Positions 24,225 through 35,805 are shown, counted from the stretch's first letter. The stretch: DNA of 64,000 nt from Oidiodendron maius Zn (GCA_000827325.1 KN832873.1:1874245-1938244), one strand, 5' to 3'. The notes: a model not told the origin generated them from the sequence alone. A program made the numbers and translations.

Positions 24225-24423
24225 ATTGTTGAACTACATCCGTCCTTGTAGTTGATGGTTGAAGCTCGCTGTTGTGGTGGAAGTTGTGCCCAGCGAAGTT
24301 TTTGCCGCCCTACACCGCCTTTTATTCGGCGATTTCGAAGAAAGAATTCCGATAACCGATAAAAGTGCAAAAAACCTACGCAGGATTGGAAAAGTTCGAG
24401 CTCCCCACATTCAATACAACGCC

Positions 24424-27219
24424 ATGCCTCCCTCTCAGCTAAAAAGGCTGAAGGCATCTCTACGAGAACAAGGAATTTTAAGACCACAGGAATCGAAAAA
24501 GCAGAAAAAACAGAAAACCCAGAATGGCGGGAACAAGGACAAGAGGGTCAACCGTACTGAGGCCCTTAATTCGATTCGAGACCAATTCAATCCTTTTGAA
24601 TACAAATGGTCAAAAGCGCCAAGATTTGATGCGACGAGTGTCAAGAACCCAGGTGGTAAAGAGAGTAAGGGCTCTATTGTTGGCAGGCCTTCGGTGAGGA
24701 AAAGCATGGATGCCCAGCAGGTACGTCAGAACAACCGCAACTTAAACTATAGTTCCAGGAGCAGAATTTCGGAATATCTTATAGGCTAACTTATTCAGTT
24801 TCAAATGAATCAACTGGCCCGAATCGAAAACCGCAGGAGAGTGGGAGGTATTCTGGATAGACGTTTTGGTGAAAACGACCCCACGATGGCACCAGAAGAG
24901 AAGATGCTCGAGCGTTTCACCCTAGAGAAGCAATCTCGGCATAAACACTCTATGTTTGATTTGGAGGATGATAATGAGATGGAACTCACACATATGGGCC
25001 AATCGCTATCTTTAGATGCCCCGGCCATTGTGGATGATTTCGACGAGGAGATAGAGGTGTCAGATGCAGAGGATCATCTCTCGGACGGGGGGCCAAGGAA
25101 GCGACGACGATTATCAAGTGATGAAGAATCAGAGGATGGAGAGAGCGGAGAAGATCGCCCAGAGAAGAAAAAATCAAAACATGAAGTTATGAGGGAAGTT
25201 ATTGCCAAATCTAAGCTACACAAATATGAGCGCCAGGCAGCTAAGGATGATGATGACGATTTGCGGGAAACAATAGATAAGGAGACGTCGAGTATCCATG
25301 CTCTTCTGCAAGGAATGGGCAGACGGCCTGTGGCAGCTTCCACATCAGACATTGCTGGAATGAACCCGGATCGCGCGGCTCTATTAAACGGTACAGATAA
25401 ACTTCAAGCTGAAAAGGAATATGACAAGAGACTGAGGCAGCTGGCACAAGACACCAGGGCTAAGCCTACAGAGAGATCGAAAACTGAACAGGAAATCGTT
25501 GAAGACAAAGCCAAGGTGCAAAAGGACCGGGAGGAGAAGACACAGCGAAGAATGCAAGGCCTGCCTGAGAGTAGCGACGAGGAGGAAGTCAGTCAAGCCA
25601 GTGGAAAGCTAGAAGAGGACGATGAAGAAGAAAATCCTTTTGGGTTAGGTATCCCAATCCAAAAGTTAGCTTCAGACATGGGCGTGGAGGACGAGGATGA
25701 TTTCCTGATAGACAATGACCTTGTCGCTAGTGATTCTGAAATAGAATCCGCTGAGGATACTTCGTCAGATGATGGTTCTGAGGAGAGTGGGGAAGAAGAC
25801 GACGATGCAGAATTTCTTCAAGGAATCCTTACAGAGGCAGAGTCAAAACAGTCTGAGTTTCTTACGGGAGCGAATTCTCAGGTACCATCTTTGATCCGAA
25901 TATCCAAATGCCCGGAATCTCATGAAGAACTTCTGGATATGACGGAGGACGTTAATGATTTCCCTGAATTTATTAAACTTATCCGGACGAAATATCATCC
26001 AAAATTTGGCGTTGACAATAAGACCAAGCTGGGTGGCTTCACGATATCTTTGATAGACCACCTATCCTATCTTGCGAATCGAAAAGCCCAATTCTCTGTC
26101 CTGGAGTCGATTATTCGCCACATTCACTCGCTGGCAAAGAACGGCTACCAATTTGAAATCTCGAACAGATTCCGTTATCATCTCAAGGTGATTCACGAAT
26201 CCCGGCCGATGGCTCTGACAGCAGGAGACTTGGTCCTTCTGACAGCTATTGGGACCATCTTCCCAACATCTGATCACTTCCACCAAGTTGTCACTCCTGC
26301 GATTTTGACAATCAGTCGGTATCTCGGCCTTAAGATACCGCAAAAACTGTCAGATTATGCTGTGGGAGCTTACTTGTGCACACTGTGCTTGCAATATCAA
26401 CGACAATCAAAAAGATATGTTCCAGAGGTGATGAACTTCATCGAGAATACGTTGTGTGTTGTTGCCCCGTCCGAACTTTCGAAGCATCCTGGACACTTTC
26501 CGTATCACGTGCCCAAAGAATCCTTCCGTATAGAAATGGCGATAGAGACAGTTAGGAGACTTTCTTTTAGTGACTGTCTCCCCCAAGAATCTGGGCAGGA
26601 AGAGCTCAAAGCTGTGCTATTAGAGACAAACCTCAAACTTCTCGAGGCAGCGGCGGATTTATGGTCTGGAAAGGCTGCATTCTTTGAAGTTTTTGAGCCT
26701 GGCCTGGTAATTATTCAGCATTTGAGCGGCAAGAAGTGCAAGCCGAATCTCTCCCCTAGTACTCAGGTAAAGTAGAGAATATTTCTAAGAAGCACAGAGA
26801 CTGATAAAACTCAGACATCCGTGGCTAAGCTTATCCAAAAGCTTACACTCCTCCTCCAACAAGCTCAGCTTTCCAGACGGCCATTGGAGCTCCACCACCA
26901 TAGGCCGCTGGCTATCAAGATGGCCATACCTAAGTTTGAAGAGTCCTACAATCCAGACAAGCACTACGATCCCAACCCTGATCGGACCGAGGCATCCAAG
27001 CTCAAGAAGGAGCTCAAGAGGGAGAGGAAGGGTGCTATTCGTGATCTTAGAAAAGATGCGAAAGCGGTGGCAAGAGAAGCGCTCAAACAGAAGAAAGCTA
27101 AGGATGAGGCATATGAGAAGAAATACAAGAGGCTCGTTGCTGAGATCCAAGGCGAGGAGGGTAGAGAGGCTAAGGCTTATGAACGGGAGAAGGAATGGCG
27201 GAAGAAAGGAAGGAAGTAG
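24424..27219 (+). CDS. Nucleolar complex protein 14
   Basis: Nop14 is needed for pre-18S rRNA processing and 40S subunit assembly in the small-subunit processome; it acts in the nucleolus. Three exons give 889 aa: 24424-24720, 24799-26766 and 26815-27219. The basic N-terminus (MPPSQLKRLKASLREQG) leads to the Nop14 signature NPFEYKWSKAPRFDA, then IENRRRVGGILDRRFGENDP and MLERFTLEKQSRHK. A long acidic, Ser-rich middle (DDDDEEE clusters) is followed by a helical C-terminal half (FPEFIKLIRTKYHPKFG, LKIPQKLSDYAVGAYLC). The end is the typical Lys-rich KFEESYNPDKHYDPNPDRTE and LKKELKRERKGAIRDLRKDA. The length fits the family. Confidence 0.96.
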
Positions 27220-27521
27220 CCGCTGCAAAGTTACTGGATATCTTTGGATGCTGATCCATTCGGAAACATGTATATACCAGGGAATTAATATCGTAGAATT
27301 CTTGTTCATATATTATGTTTCAGATGTCAACCCGAGTAGGAGATTCTTAATGTTACCATAATGATTTATAGATGCAATATATCTCGTCCAGAATCTCCAC
27401 GGATACGACGCAGCTTTGATATCTCGTTTTAAACATCTAATCCATGTCACACAATATATAAGATTCGCTCATGCATATGTCTTCCATCCCGAACATAAAC
27501 TCTCTGCAGTTCGTACTCCTA
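27220..27521. other. Convergent intergenic, 3' UTRs
   Basis: A 302-bp AT-rich space between the ends of NOP14 and the copper transporter gene. No coding potential is seen. Confidence 0.55.
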
Positions 27522-28188
27522 TCAATGGCAAGCGGACTCCTTCGTCGCTGAGGTATCTTCTCCAAAGACTAAATAGCCCACAAATGCTCCCACAGACACG
27601 GCAATCATAACCCATCCATTATAAGTCATGAAGATCAACCTGAACACAAATTAATACATTTCATTACCTTCAACGAGAAGAATACCCACATCAACATAAA
27701 CGCATAGAAGTTCTGAAAGGCGTACAACAACGCTTTGATGATATGCGCCCGCTGACTCACAGCTGGTTGGCTGCGCCCTGGAGACAGAAAAGGTGTACTC
27801 TCAGTAACAGCTCCACGGAACATGCGGTCTCAGCCTTTGGTTCTCTCCGAAGCAGGAACGTGGATGCATGTATACGGGGAAGAGAGAGAGAAGGGGGAGG
27901 GGGGACGTACTGGGAATATCGCTCTGGCTCGACGCGGCCCAGCGCTCGAAGCGCCTAGAGAATGATCGCAGGCACTCGTAACCGGCAGCCAGGGCGATGA
28001 TGGCGAGGAGGGAGAAGAGGAGGCCGGGCGTGCTGCGGATGTGCCACCACCGGAAGACGACACAGAGGTTCGTAGTGTCCCAGGTGAAGAGCATCTGCGA
28101 GGTGATATCTTAGATTTGGAATTCTTCACGATGGGGTATGTTTGCATACATTCATGCTACACATATTGTTCATGTCACCATGATCCAT
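27522..28188 (-). CDS. Ctr-family copper transporter
   Basis: Small trimeric Cu(I) transporter; by size and short N-terminus it is most like the vacuolar Ctr2 type, though plasma membrane is possible. Four exons on the minus strand give 142 aa: 28188-28150, 28094-27911, 27777-27690 and 27639-27522. The N-terminus MDHGDMNNMCSMNMLFTWDT carries the Met-rich copper-binding stretch. TM1 is WHIRSTPGLLFSLLAIIALAAG. TM2 contains NFYAFMLMLIFM with the essential M-x3-M motif. TM3 ends with VGAFVGYLVFG, the GxxxG packing motif. The cytoplasmic loop between TM1 and TM2 is short. No C-terminal Cys cluster is present, but there is a CH pair at the very end (ESACH), as in some Ctr proteins. Confidence 0.93.
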
Positions 28189-29298
28189 TCCCTCGTGTGC
28201 CATGACGCGTGCTTGGCGCCAGATATCACTGTCTCGTATTGGGAATATAGATGACTTGAGTCCTCAAGTTATGAAACAACTTGAAATAAGACGCAAAGCT
28301 AAAGATGGTTAAGAGAGCTATGTGGTTGTGCGGGAGGGGCCGTCCCTTCAAAGACGACAGGAGTTGTCTCATCAAGACGGACCGGCGTTGGAGAGGCTGA
28401 AGCTCACTCGGCTAAAGGCAAAGAATACCAGGGTCGGATAGGCTCTTCATTATTCAAAGCCATATCTGCTACACCAGCTAGAGACCTTGTATAATTTGAA
28501 ATTTAATATTCACGCACTTTCTGAAAGATAATTACCCCAACCTAACAAATAGGCCTTATTGTCCACAGCTCCCCTCTTAGAATTCCGTCGTGGGCTTCAC
28601 AGATTCCGGGTTGGCTATTGCCTCAGTTCAGTAATTGAAGTGTCCAAGCAGTTATGTTTTGACTCACTTTTCTATGGCTCACAAGACCTCCTTCTACATG
28701 GTTGTATCTTCGACATCGTCATAGATTCGGCCTTGTAATTAGAGTTGAATATTCTACAAAGGCTACCGCCCAATCCGGGAGCCTCTTCCAACTGCTTTTC
28801 CTATAATTAATCCCTATGGTGCTTCGAATAACACATCCTCGGCACCTCGGCCAGAGCAAATGTATTCATTCGCAAAACGAGCTATAGATATTATATCTAC
28901 GACCTACAAGTGTTGAGATACCAGGCGCGGCGACAGCTGTACTAGGACCATGAGCTTGGCTGCACCCTCGCCGAGTAGCTCCGTCAATTGTATGGCGCGT
29001 CTCTGGTATCTTCTTACAAGAATGACAAACAAAACGAATAAAAGAGTCACTATGAGCATGGGAGCAGAGCCATAATTGCAACATCACAACACTGGGATGA
29101 GCCTTCCTAAATGTTCCTCCGGTGTTTAGAAAACAAGGCCAGGCCACTGCGGGGCGACATCGGTTCTGGCTTATGATATCAACGCGGAAACGGCATCCCG
29201 GCAGAAAATATATAGAGGGGCACGCGGGGAGCATTCATGGACGGGATGTCACCATGAGTTGAACACAAGTAAACTCCCCTAGTACCAAATAACTCACC
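28189..29298. other. Intergenic, 1.1 kb
   Basis: The space between two divergent genes (copper transporter and 3-hydroxyanthranilate dioxygenase), so both promoters should lie here. I see no supported gene. The 122-codon open frame on the minus strand (28866-29234) has no recognisable features. Confidence 0.5.
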
Positions 29299-29938
29299 AT
29301 GATCGGCCCTCCTCTAAACATACCCAAGTGGTAAGCGGTCACTCTAGTCCCGGAAACGTACTCCGCTAATAGCTGGGTAGGCTCGAGGAGAACTCCCATC
29401 TTCTGCAGCCCCCGGTCAACAACTACTGCGTCTATAATAAAGAAATCACGGTTATGGTAAATGCTTCACTCATCACGTCTGCTCTTGATTTTATAACACT
29501 ATCTAGATTGTAGGGGGTCCAAATGCGCGCACCGATTACCACCTCAACGAGACCCCCGAATGGTTTTATCAGTACAAGGGCGCTATGCTACTGAAGGTTG
29601 TCGATGAGGGCAAGTTCAGGGACATTATTATTGGTGAGGGAGAGATGTTTATCCTGCCTCCGAATACACCGCACAACCCCGTCCGGTTCGCAAATACTGT
29701 CGGTATAGTCCTGGAGCAGGGCCGGCCGAATGATTCCATAGATCGCCTACGCTGGTACTGCACGAACTGCAATGAGATCGTTGATGAGGCCGCCTTCCAC
29801 TGCACGGATCTCGGGACGCAGATTAAAGAGGCCGTAAATGCGTTTAAGAGCAGCGAGGAGAGGAGGAAGTGCAAGAACTGTGGAGTCATGGCGGAGTCAG
29901 CGCCGAAGCCAGGTGAATTCAAAGATCCGAATTTGTAG
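29299..29938 (+). CDS. 3-hydroxyanthranilate 3,4-dioxygenase
   Basis: Fe(II) cupin enzyme of the kynurenine route to NAD; it opens the ring of 3-hydroxyanthranilate to give the quinolinate precursor. Three exons give 179 aa: 29299-29330, 29381-29456 and 29507-29938. The start MIGPPLNIPKW joins LEENSHLLQPPVNNYC across an intron whose correct acceptor is gggtag; an earlier tag would break the family sequence. Metal ligands are the His and Glu in TDYHLNETPEWFYQYKG and the His in TPHNPVRF. The second, rubredoxin-like metal site is complete: CTNC in RWYCTNCNE and CKNC near the C-terminus, as in bacterial and fungal enzymes and unlike animals. The gene converges on a FAH-family gene with only 89 bases between stop codons. 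Confidence 0.96.
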
Positions 29939-30027
29939 TTAGGTTTAAGAAGGCATGGGTCATTGAGTATGGGTTTAGTACAACTCGACTCTAGTAGGGT
30001 ATCCTAATGTACTATTTACAAACCCCG

Positions 30028-30853
30028 CTACGTCTCCTTGAACTCGTATGTACTCGTCGACTCCCTGACTTCCACCTCAATCTTCGCCTCGGGCAGCTCC
30101 TTTCCCCCTACCCTCAAGCCTGCCCTCATGATATCTCCAGGCACAACGGGTCCCACGCCCTTTGGAGTACCTGTTAATACAATATCTCCCTGCTCCAGCG
30201 TCATGACTTTGGATATGTCACTCAGGATCCTGGGAATTCTGAAGAGCATCAATTCGGTAGAGTCAGCTTGTCGATGCTCGTTGTTGACGGTCAGGTATAG
30301 CTCGACGTTGTGCGGGTCGGGGATCGCAGATTTCGCAATGATCTCGCTGACTGGAAGGAATGTATCGAAGCCCTTCGCAATATCCCAAGGTAAACCCTTC
30401 TTCTTGGCCTCGTTCTGGGCGTTGCGCGCCGTCATGTCGATGCCTAACGCGTAGCCTAGACCAGTCAGCATTTTGTGCAAACATCTGTATTGAGTCAAAG
30501 GCATACTCTCAATAGCATCCAAAGCTCCCTTCTCATCTGTAGGCTCTAGGTCCTTGACCTGCTTCCCCATAATCAAGGCCAGTTCAACCTCATAATGCAG
30601 ATCCACCCCCCTAGGTCTAACAACTGGTCCGGCGCCGGGAGGGAGAATCGAAGAAGCAGGCTTTAAGAAGAAGAAAGGCTGTTTTGGCTTTGCATTATTC
30701 AGTTCTGTTATATGGTCCCTACATCTGTTGTCAGCCTTGTGTCATCCAATGGAAGAGAAGTACAGACGCATAATTCCGGCCAATGCACACGACCTTGGAA
30801 GCCTTTTTCAGGGAAGCCATTGAGGCAATGCCGCGGCGCAATATTAGAGACAT
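30028..30853 (-). CDS. FAHD1-like acylpyruvase / oxaloacetate decarboxylase
   Basis: Probable mitochondrial FAH-fold enzyme, homologous to human FAHD1 and yeast Fmp41. Two exons on the minus strand give 258 aa: 30853-30768 and 30718-30028. Conserved blocks are KVVCIGRNYADHITELNNAK, PKQPFFFLKP, the metal-binding DLHYEVELALIMGK, LGIDMTARNAQNEAKKKGLP, KGFDTFLPVS and LTGTPKGVGPVVPGD. I chose the upstream ATG (MSLILRRGIASMASLKKASK) because its Arg-containing start could be a mitochondrial presequence. An in-frame ATG 33 bases later (30820) would give 247 aa. The intron starts with gtctgt, an unusual donor, but the splice restores RNYADHI exactly. FAHD1 acts on acylpyruvates and oxaloacetate in animals; the fungal substrate is inferred. 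Confidence 0.92.
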
Positions 30854-31118
30854 GATGAGGAGAGAGGAGAGAGAATGACAGACATATTATACAGGTGGAA
30901 AAGTGGTGAAGGTGGGTGGATCGCCCAAAGGTGGAGAGTCTCCGTGCTCTGGATCCTTGGCGGAAAGGCACAGCTGGGAATAGAACTCGAGTTCTTGACC
31001 TGACTACTTCAGATTCCACCACCAATTCACATCATGACTATTACGCTATGAAACGGCTCGATGCCAACTCCACGTAATTACAAAATCCACTTAGAGCTCT
31101 TTCCTTTAGAGCATTGCA

Positions 31119-31695
31119 ATGTCATCCGCTTCCTCTCTCCAACTAGCCCAAGTCCTCGCAGACCTCAGTACCCTCCAGAATACTGTTGGTCCTCCCTTCT
31201 TTCTTTATTTTCAACTATCCCTCTAATATACCTTCAGGACCCCGACGCTGCGCATGCCCTCCTACGAGCCAACAAGACCCTCTCAGCCTCGCGCTCTCAG
31301 AGCCGGAAAGCGCGTCCCAGTGCCTCGCTCGATGGCGTCGAGTTCGATTACCTGGGCCGAAGGATCAAGACCCCAAAGAAACCTGGGTTCTCTAGGCAAG
31401 GGTCGAGTATGAGTGGGAGTGGGTCATTCTCAGGGACCGTGAGTCCAAGTGCGAGCATAGAGGTACGTCCTGCTGTCCTGAGAGGTTGAATGGGCAAGGG
31501 AGTGGGACCAGCTGCTAATTTTTGGGATGAGACTAGGTTGATGAGGACATGCTTAAAGCTGAGGAATTGGTGATGCTATATGGTATGAGAGGGAGGTTCA
31601 AGCAAATGGGAGACACCGGGCTCGCGAGGGCGAGGGAAAGGGTGGATGCAGTGATAGAAAGGTACTCCCGGAGGGAGAGTGAGCAGAAGAAGTGA
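31119..31695 (+). CDS. Conserved-looking small protein, unknown function
   Basis: Not recognised. Three exons (31119-31184, 31237-31464 and 31537-31695) give 150 aa. The N-terminus MSSASSLQLAQVLADLSTLQ is predicted helical. The centre holds a basic, Ser-rich stretch with the motif DGVEFDYLGRRIKTPKKPGF. The C-terminus is a charged helix (DEDMLKAEELVMLYGMRGRF ... ARERVDAVIERYSRRESEQ). The first intron uses a gttggt donor, chosen because it keeps the frame; the second is ordinary (gtacgt...actag). The start lies 265 bp from the start of the divergent FAHD1-like gene. No signal peptide or membrane segment is seen. The exon structure and helical ends suggest a real gene, possibly a subunit or adaptor. 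Confidence 0.7.
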
Positions 31696-32044
31696 TTTTC
31701 TGGAATTCTTTGGTCTGCAGCCATAGAGGATACCTCACTTTGGTTGCGGGGCATGGGCAGGAGTAGGAATAGCCTGTTGGATACAATGGCCACGGTAGCA
31801 GGCGTTTGGGAGTTATTTTTAAAAGGTCGATCGGCATGTTAATCCAACTATAGCACTGAAATATATTTGGTGAGAAAGGTGAGGAGGTTATTTTCAATTG
31901 GACATACAATCTGGTGATTAGGGGCCAGAGTACAGGTAGAGCCATCTATTCTGATCTGACGAAGCTGCATCCAATCTCATCGTTATCACGAGGCAGAATT
32001 CAATCTCGTTAGCCTCTACTCCAAGCTCTACTCATATTTTGTTG
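31696..32044. other. Convergent intergenic
   Basis: A 349-bp space between two converging unrecognised genes. No coding potential beyond short shadow frames. Confidence 0.5.
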
Positions 32045-33405
32045 TCAGCAGGGACTCGGACGAGGACTGTCCGACTCAGAAGCTAGCATATTGGCGGTAT
32101 TAACAAGGTGGCCTTTTGAAATGGCACGCAAACCTTCTCTTGTTGGCCCCGCTAGTTGTCTGCCGATGAGGAGCTGAAGGACGCGCCTTCTCAAGAACAC
32201 CGTTCGTGCTTGTCGATAGATTGTTCGTATACTATGATGTTTTGATTCTCTCCGATCCCATTTTGTATTTGACTGCAATTGAATGTGTGATCCTGGTGGG
32301 TTCAATTCGCCAGATATCTCCCTTGGCACTCCGAGGATAGCAGACTGCGAAGATAACAGAGGGTCATCTGAGCTGCATTCACCAGCATTCCCTTCATTTA
32401 GACTCGGAGACACCACAGGGTTAATTATTAGTACCGAGTTATCTAGAACGTTCTCATATAGATCGCTCCTTGCATCTATGGTTCTGTTCGCAACGCTAGT
32501 CTCTGAATCTAAATAGAAACTCTTAGGAGCGTCTTCAGGCGACAGACACTCCTGCAAAGGAGAGGCTGAAAGAGATCGAGGTGGTACATTACTTGTAGGG
32601 CTTATGTTGTCGTAATCTATAGTGTTCTGGCCTGTATCGTTTGTAGATCCTCTCTTCGCGCTGGCGGCCATACCATCAAACGAGAAGCCGCTTCCATCGG
32701 ACCATCGACCAAACATTGGTGTCTCAGGTTTTGTGAATATTGCGGCCGAACTGTCACTCCCTTGTGGGGCCTGGTTGTTGGGATGGCTTTCCCTGCTTGT
32801 TAATTCATCGGCAGGAATTCCCGTTCGGATTCTAGGAACCAGAGGGTAGCTTGGGGGTCGGTCGGGAGAGGAAATTTGAACATCCAGTGACTGATTGCCT
32901 CTATTGGCATGGGCACATTCATTGGGTGATGAGTTTGTCGCCGTACTTTGCGTCACCATTTCACAGCCAATTGGGCGATTAGACCCCATAAAGTCTCGGA
33001 TCAAGATGCTAGGGCAATCCTGCTTGCCGAAATTCAGCTCAGCTGGGACGGGTGGTCTCTCGAAACATTGTTTTTCTCGCGCCTCAGATGGAGAGCCCAC
33101 ATCAGAGGCACATGGCGAGTATGGAAGGTCAAGGCAGCCAGGAACCGTTAAGAAGTCGCCAGAGAGATGAGATTGTCCACTAGCTCCGCCTGTTACTAAA
33201 TCTGTAGCTGGAAAGTGGGTCTGAGATCCTTCTTGAGCACTTTGTCAGAGCTCCCTAAGGGACCGAGGTGAGTGTGTGGCCTTGCGATGCTCAATTCCTC
33301 GACGTCTCTTTGCGGATGTGAGATATATTCGTTCTGAATTGTTAGAGAACGGACTAATTCTTTATCCTTCGGTTTAGCACTTAATGATGATCCTGGAAGT
33401 GACAT
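32045..33405 (-). CDS. Unrecognised Ser-rich protein
   Basis: I do not recognise it. The model has two exons on the minus strand (33405-33264 and 33207-32045) and gives 434 aa. It starts MSLPGSSLSAKPKDKELV. Most of the protein is low-complexity and probably disordered, rich in Ser, Pro, Asn and Asp, with blocks such as FGRWSDGSGFSFDG and SLSASPLQECLSPEDAPKSF. The C-terminal ~60 residues are different: basic and helical (HSIRTIYRQARTVFLRRRVL, LLIGRQLAGPTREGL). The donor of the only intron (gtccct) is poor. It was chosen because it links the ATG-containing frame to the long frame; alternatives leave the long exon without an ATG. Treat the first exon as tentative. Confidence 0.55.
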
Positions 33406-34196
33406 GGTTGGCGGATACACTCTTCAACGACGTCTTACACAAGGATACTCTTGCACCTTGAGCTGATATCGAGGTGCTTTGATAAAGATATGGCTTGGGA
33501 AGGAAAAATAGGAAAAGACGAAAAGCTGGGAGAAGGGGCAAAAATGTAGTGTAAGGCCTGCTCATACTACGTAGAGCTAGGGTACTTAATAGAATAACAA
33601 CGTAGTGAATGTTTTGAATAAGCCACTTAGAATTGTACATACCCCAACAACGTGACGTAGGCACCTGTCACGAGGAGAGTAATGAGGAGCTTTAATAAGG
33701 TTTGAGGCACTTGCCCTTTGTCCTTCTTTACCTACCTTAATAAATCGTCTCTCATGTGACTCCTTACTGTCATAACAAACGGTCAATGCACGCATAACAT
33801 ACAAGCTCTCATGACACAACATATCTCTGCGCGTCGCAATGCAAGGCATGTTATAGTTGAGTTTTCGACTTGTGGAAGAAATTGGTTGAATCTTTGTGGA
33901 AGACATAAGTTTATATTCAGAATCCTAAAAAAAACCCCCCCCCCCTTTCCCCCTTGGGGTGTAAAGCCGTAAATGAGGCATTTGCTTAATATTTAAAGAG
34001 AGTAAATCGCCGCGGAATTCGTTGGAAGGCATCCTATCCCGAAGGGAAGAGGCTGAGTCAGCCTGCGCTAGGCATTCGGTTCGGCCTCAGCCTCGTGACG
34101 AAATGTTGTAGAATATTTCCAGAGCTCTTACTCCGCGACGCTCCACGCGACATCGTCTCTGTGCACCACACGCACAATCCACAGAGAGAAGGCAGC
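33406..34196. other. Intergenic with homopolymer tract
   Basis: A 791-bp space between divergent genes. It holds an A8/C11 run at 33927-33945, followed by more T and C runs to about 33955. I see no supported gene. Confidence 0.5.
33927..33955. repeat. Homopurine/homopyrimidine tract: A8-C11-T3-C5-TT
   Basis: Eight A then eleven C bases, then T3, C5 and TT. This is about 250 bases upstream of the PWI-domain gene start. Such runs are error-prone in sequencing and may be length-variable. Confidence 0.9.
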
Positions 34197-35805
34197 ATGG
34201 CGACTTCAGTTGATGCCAAGCTTTTGAAATCGACGAAATTCCCTGTCGAATTCAACCAGAAGGTGGACATGCAGAAGGTCAATGTTGAGGTTATGAAAAA
34301 GTGAGCATTATCAATCCGGGCTGTCGCAGTGACTGGTACTGACTGTATTCTCCGATATAGATGGATTGCGGGCAAGATTTCAGATATCCTCGGTAATGAA
34401 GATGATGTCGTTATTGAGCTCTGCTTCAATCTTATCGAAGGCTCGCGCTTTGTATGTGAACTGTGGGCCTTCTGTCCTCCTAATACTAACTCTATATACA
34501 GCCGGATATCAAAAAAATGCAAATCCAACTCACAGGGTTTCTTGACAAAGATACGGCAGGCTTCTGCAAAGAACTATGGAAGCTTTGTTTGAGTGGCCAG
34601 AGCAACCCGCAGGGTGTTCCAAAAGAGCTGCTCGAAGCCAAGAAGCTGGAGCTTATACAAGAAAAGGTTCATATACATATCCTGCCATATTCCATACGCT
34701 AACCTAACTTCTTTTTCAGATTGAAGCAGAAAAGGCCGCTGAGGACGCCCGACGGAGACGTGAAGAAGATCAACGCCGAGACCGCGAGCTTAATAGCATC
34801 CGCAATCGTGAGCGGGGAGAACGCGGTCGTGGAGGCAGAGGTGGCGACAGTTGGCGAGGTGGCCGACACAGAGACTTCGACCGAGGTGGTGGAAGGGGAT
34901 CTGATAGGGGTGGTCCTAGATATTCAAGATCACCACCACCCCGTCGGCGCGACTCTAGAGACCGTGGTTCTTTCCGAGACGCCGTACCACGATCTGATAC
35001 ATATGTGCCAAGTGGTAGGAGACGAGATTATCGAAGAAGGTCTCCAAGTCCAGAATCAGTCTCGCCAGTGGCTGCTCGGTCCTTGTCGAACTCTCGTTCG
35101 CCACCTCGCCGGCGGAATAGATCGCTTTCCAGGTCACGTTCCCCACCTCGCCGACGGAGATCCAGATCTCCTGACAGACGTGGCGCCTATAGAGGGAGAA
35201 GGCGAAGTCCAGGTCGCGGAACTCGACGGAGATCGTTTGAACCGTCAAATGAATCCGTATCCCGCTCCCCACGTCCGTTTAGGAGGCGAAGATCGTCTTC
35301 TGCTCCTATTAGCCCTTCACCTCCTCCGAAATCGCGTAGGTTTCATAGGCATGATTCTAGCTCCAAGTCAAGATCAAGATCGACTTCAAGGTCATCGAGC
35401 CGCAGCCCACGTAGGATGACATCTCGCAGCGGGGAGAAAGCTGTGACGGCATCCCCTTCAGAAGATGTCGCCGACATTGCTGAGAGGCAATCCGACACTC
35501 GCAGGAGCCATGGCCGTGATGAACGTCGACTAACACGAAGCAACAGCCGCAGTATCACACCTCCACGCCGTCATCGAAGTAGAAGTGCAAGCAATGGGGG
35601 GAGAGACAGAAAGCGTCGCAGATCAATGCAGCGATATGAGCCTGCTAACAAGAGGCGACGAAATACCTCCTCTGTCTCGTCACCAATTGAAACAAGAACC
35701 AGAAACGCTGATACCGAAGATGGAAAAGATAGGGGATTCCTGGCACAAGAAATCGAATCGAGCAGACAAGCTGAGGAGCTCACCGAGGTTGGTAGCGCTT
35801 CGTAA
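34197..35805 (+). CDS. PWI-domain SR-like splicing protein (SRRM1/SRm160-like)
   Basis: Predicted nuclear splicing coactivator. Four exons give 481 aa: 34197-34300, 34361-34451, 34502-34666 and 34720-35805. The PWI domain occupies about residues 25-115: FPVEFNQKVDMQKVNVEVMK, KWIAGKISDILGNEDDVVIE and IQLTGFLDKDTAGFCKELWK. It is followed by a charged coiled segment (LELIQEKIEAEKAAEDARRR), an RGG-like stretch and a long Arg/Ser-rich region with many RSRS and SPxRRR units. A further exon at 35884-36118 may exist: the splice from gttggt after LTE, in phase, would replace the last five residues (VGSAS) with a tail containing KLREKLLRDRIKDMR. Overlapping open frames in other frames of the RS region are shadows caused by its repetitive codons. 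Confidence 0.9.

Noticed and set aside
28866-29234. 122-codon minus-strand open frame
   Set aside because: No domain, no plausible start context and no exon partners; likely chance.
29361-29380. Earlier acceptor (aatag) for the first intron of the dioxygenase gene
   Set aside because: It shifts the frame and destroys the conserved PKWLEENSHLLQPP; the later gggtag acceptor restores it.
29299-30853. A kynurenine or aromatic catabolism gene cluster
   Set aside because: Only one gene belongs surely to the kynurenine route; the FAH enzymes and the decarboxylase-like gene are scattered and of uncertain substrate.
34721-35419. Long open frame overlapping the RS region of the PWI gene
   Set aside because: It is a shadow frame produced by the repetitive Arg/Ser codons; the frame with the PWI domain is the real one.
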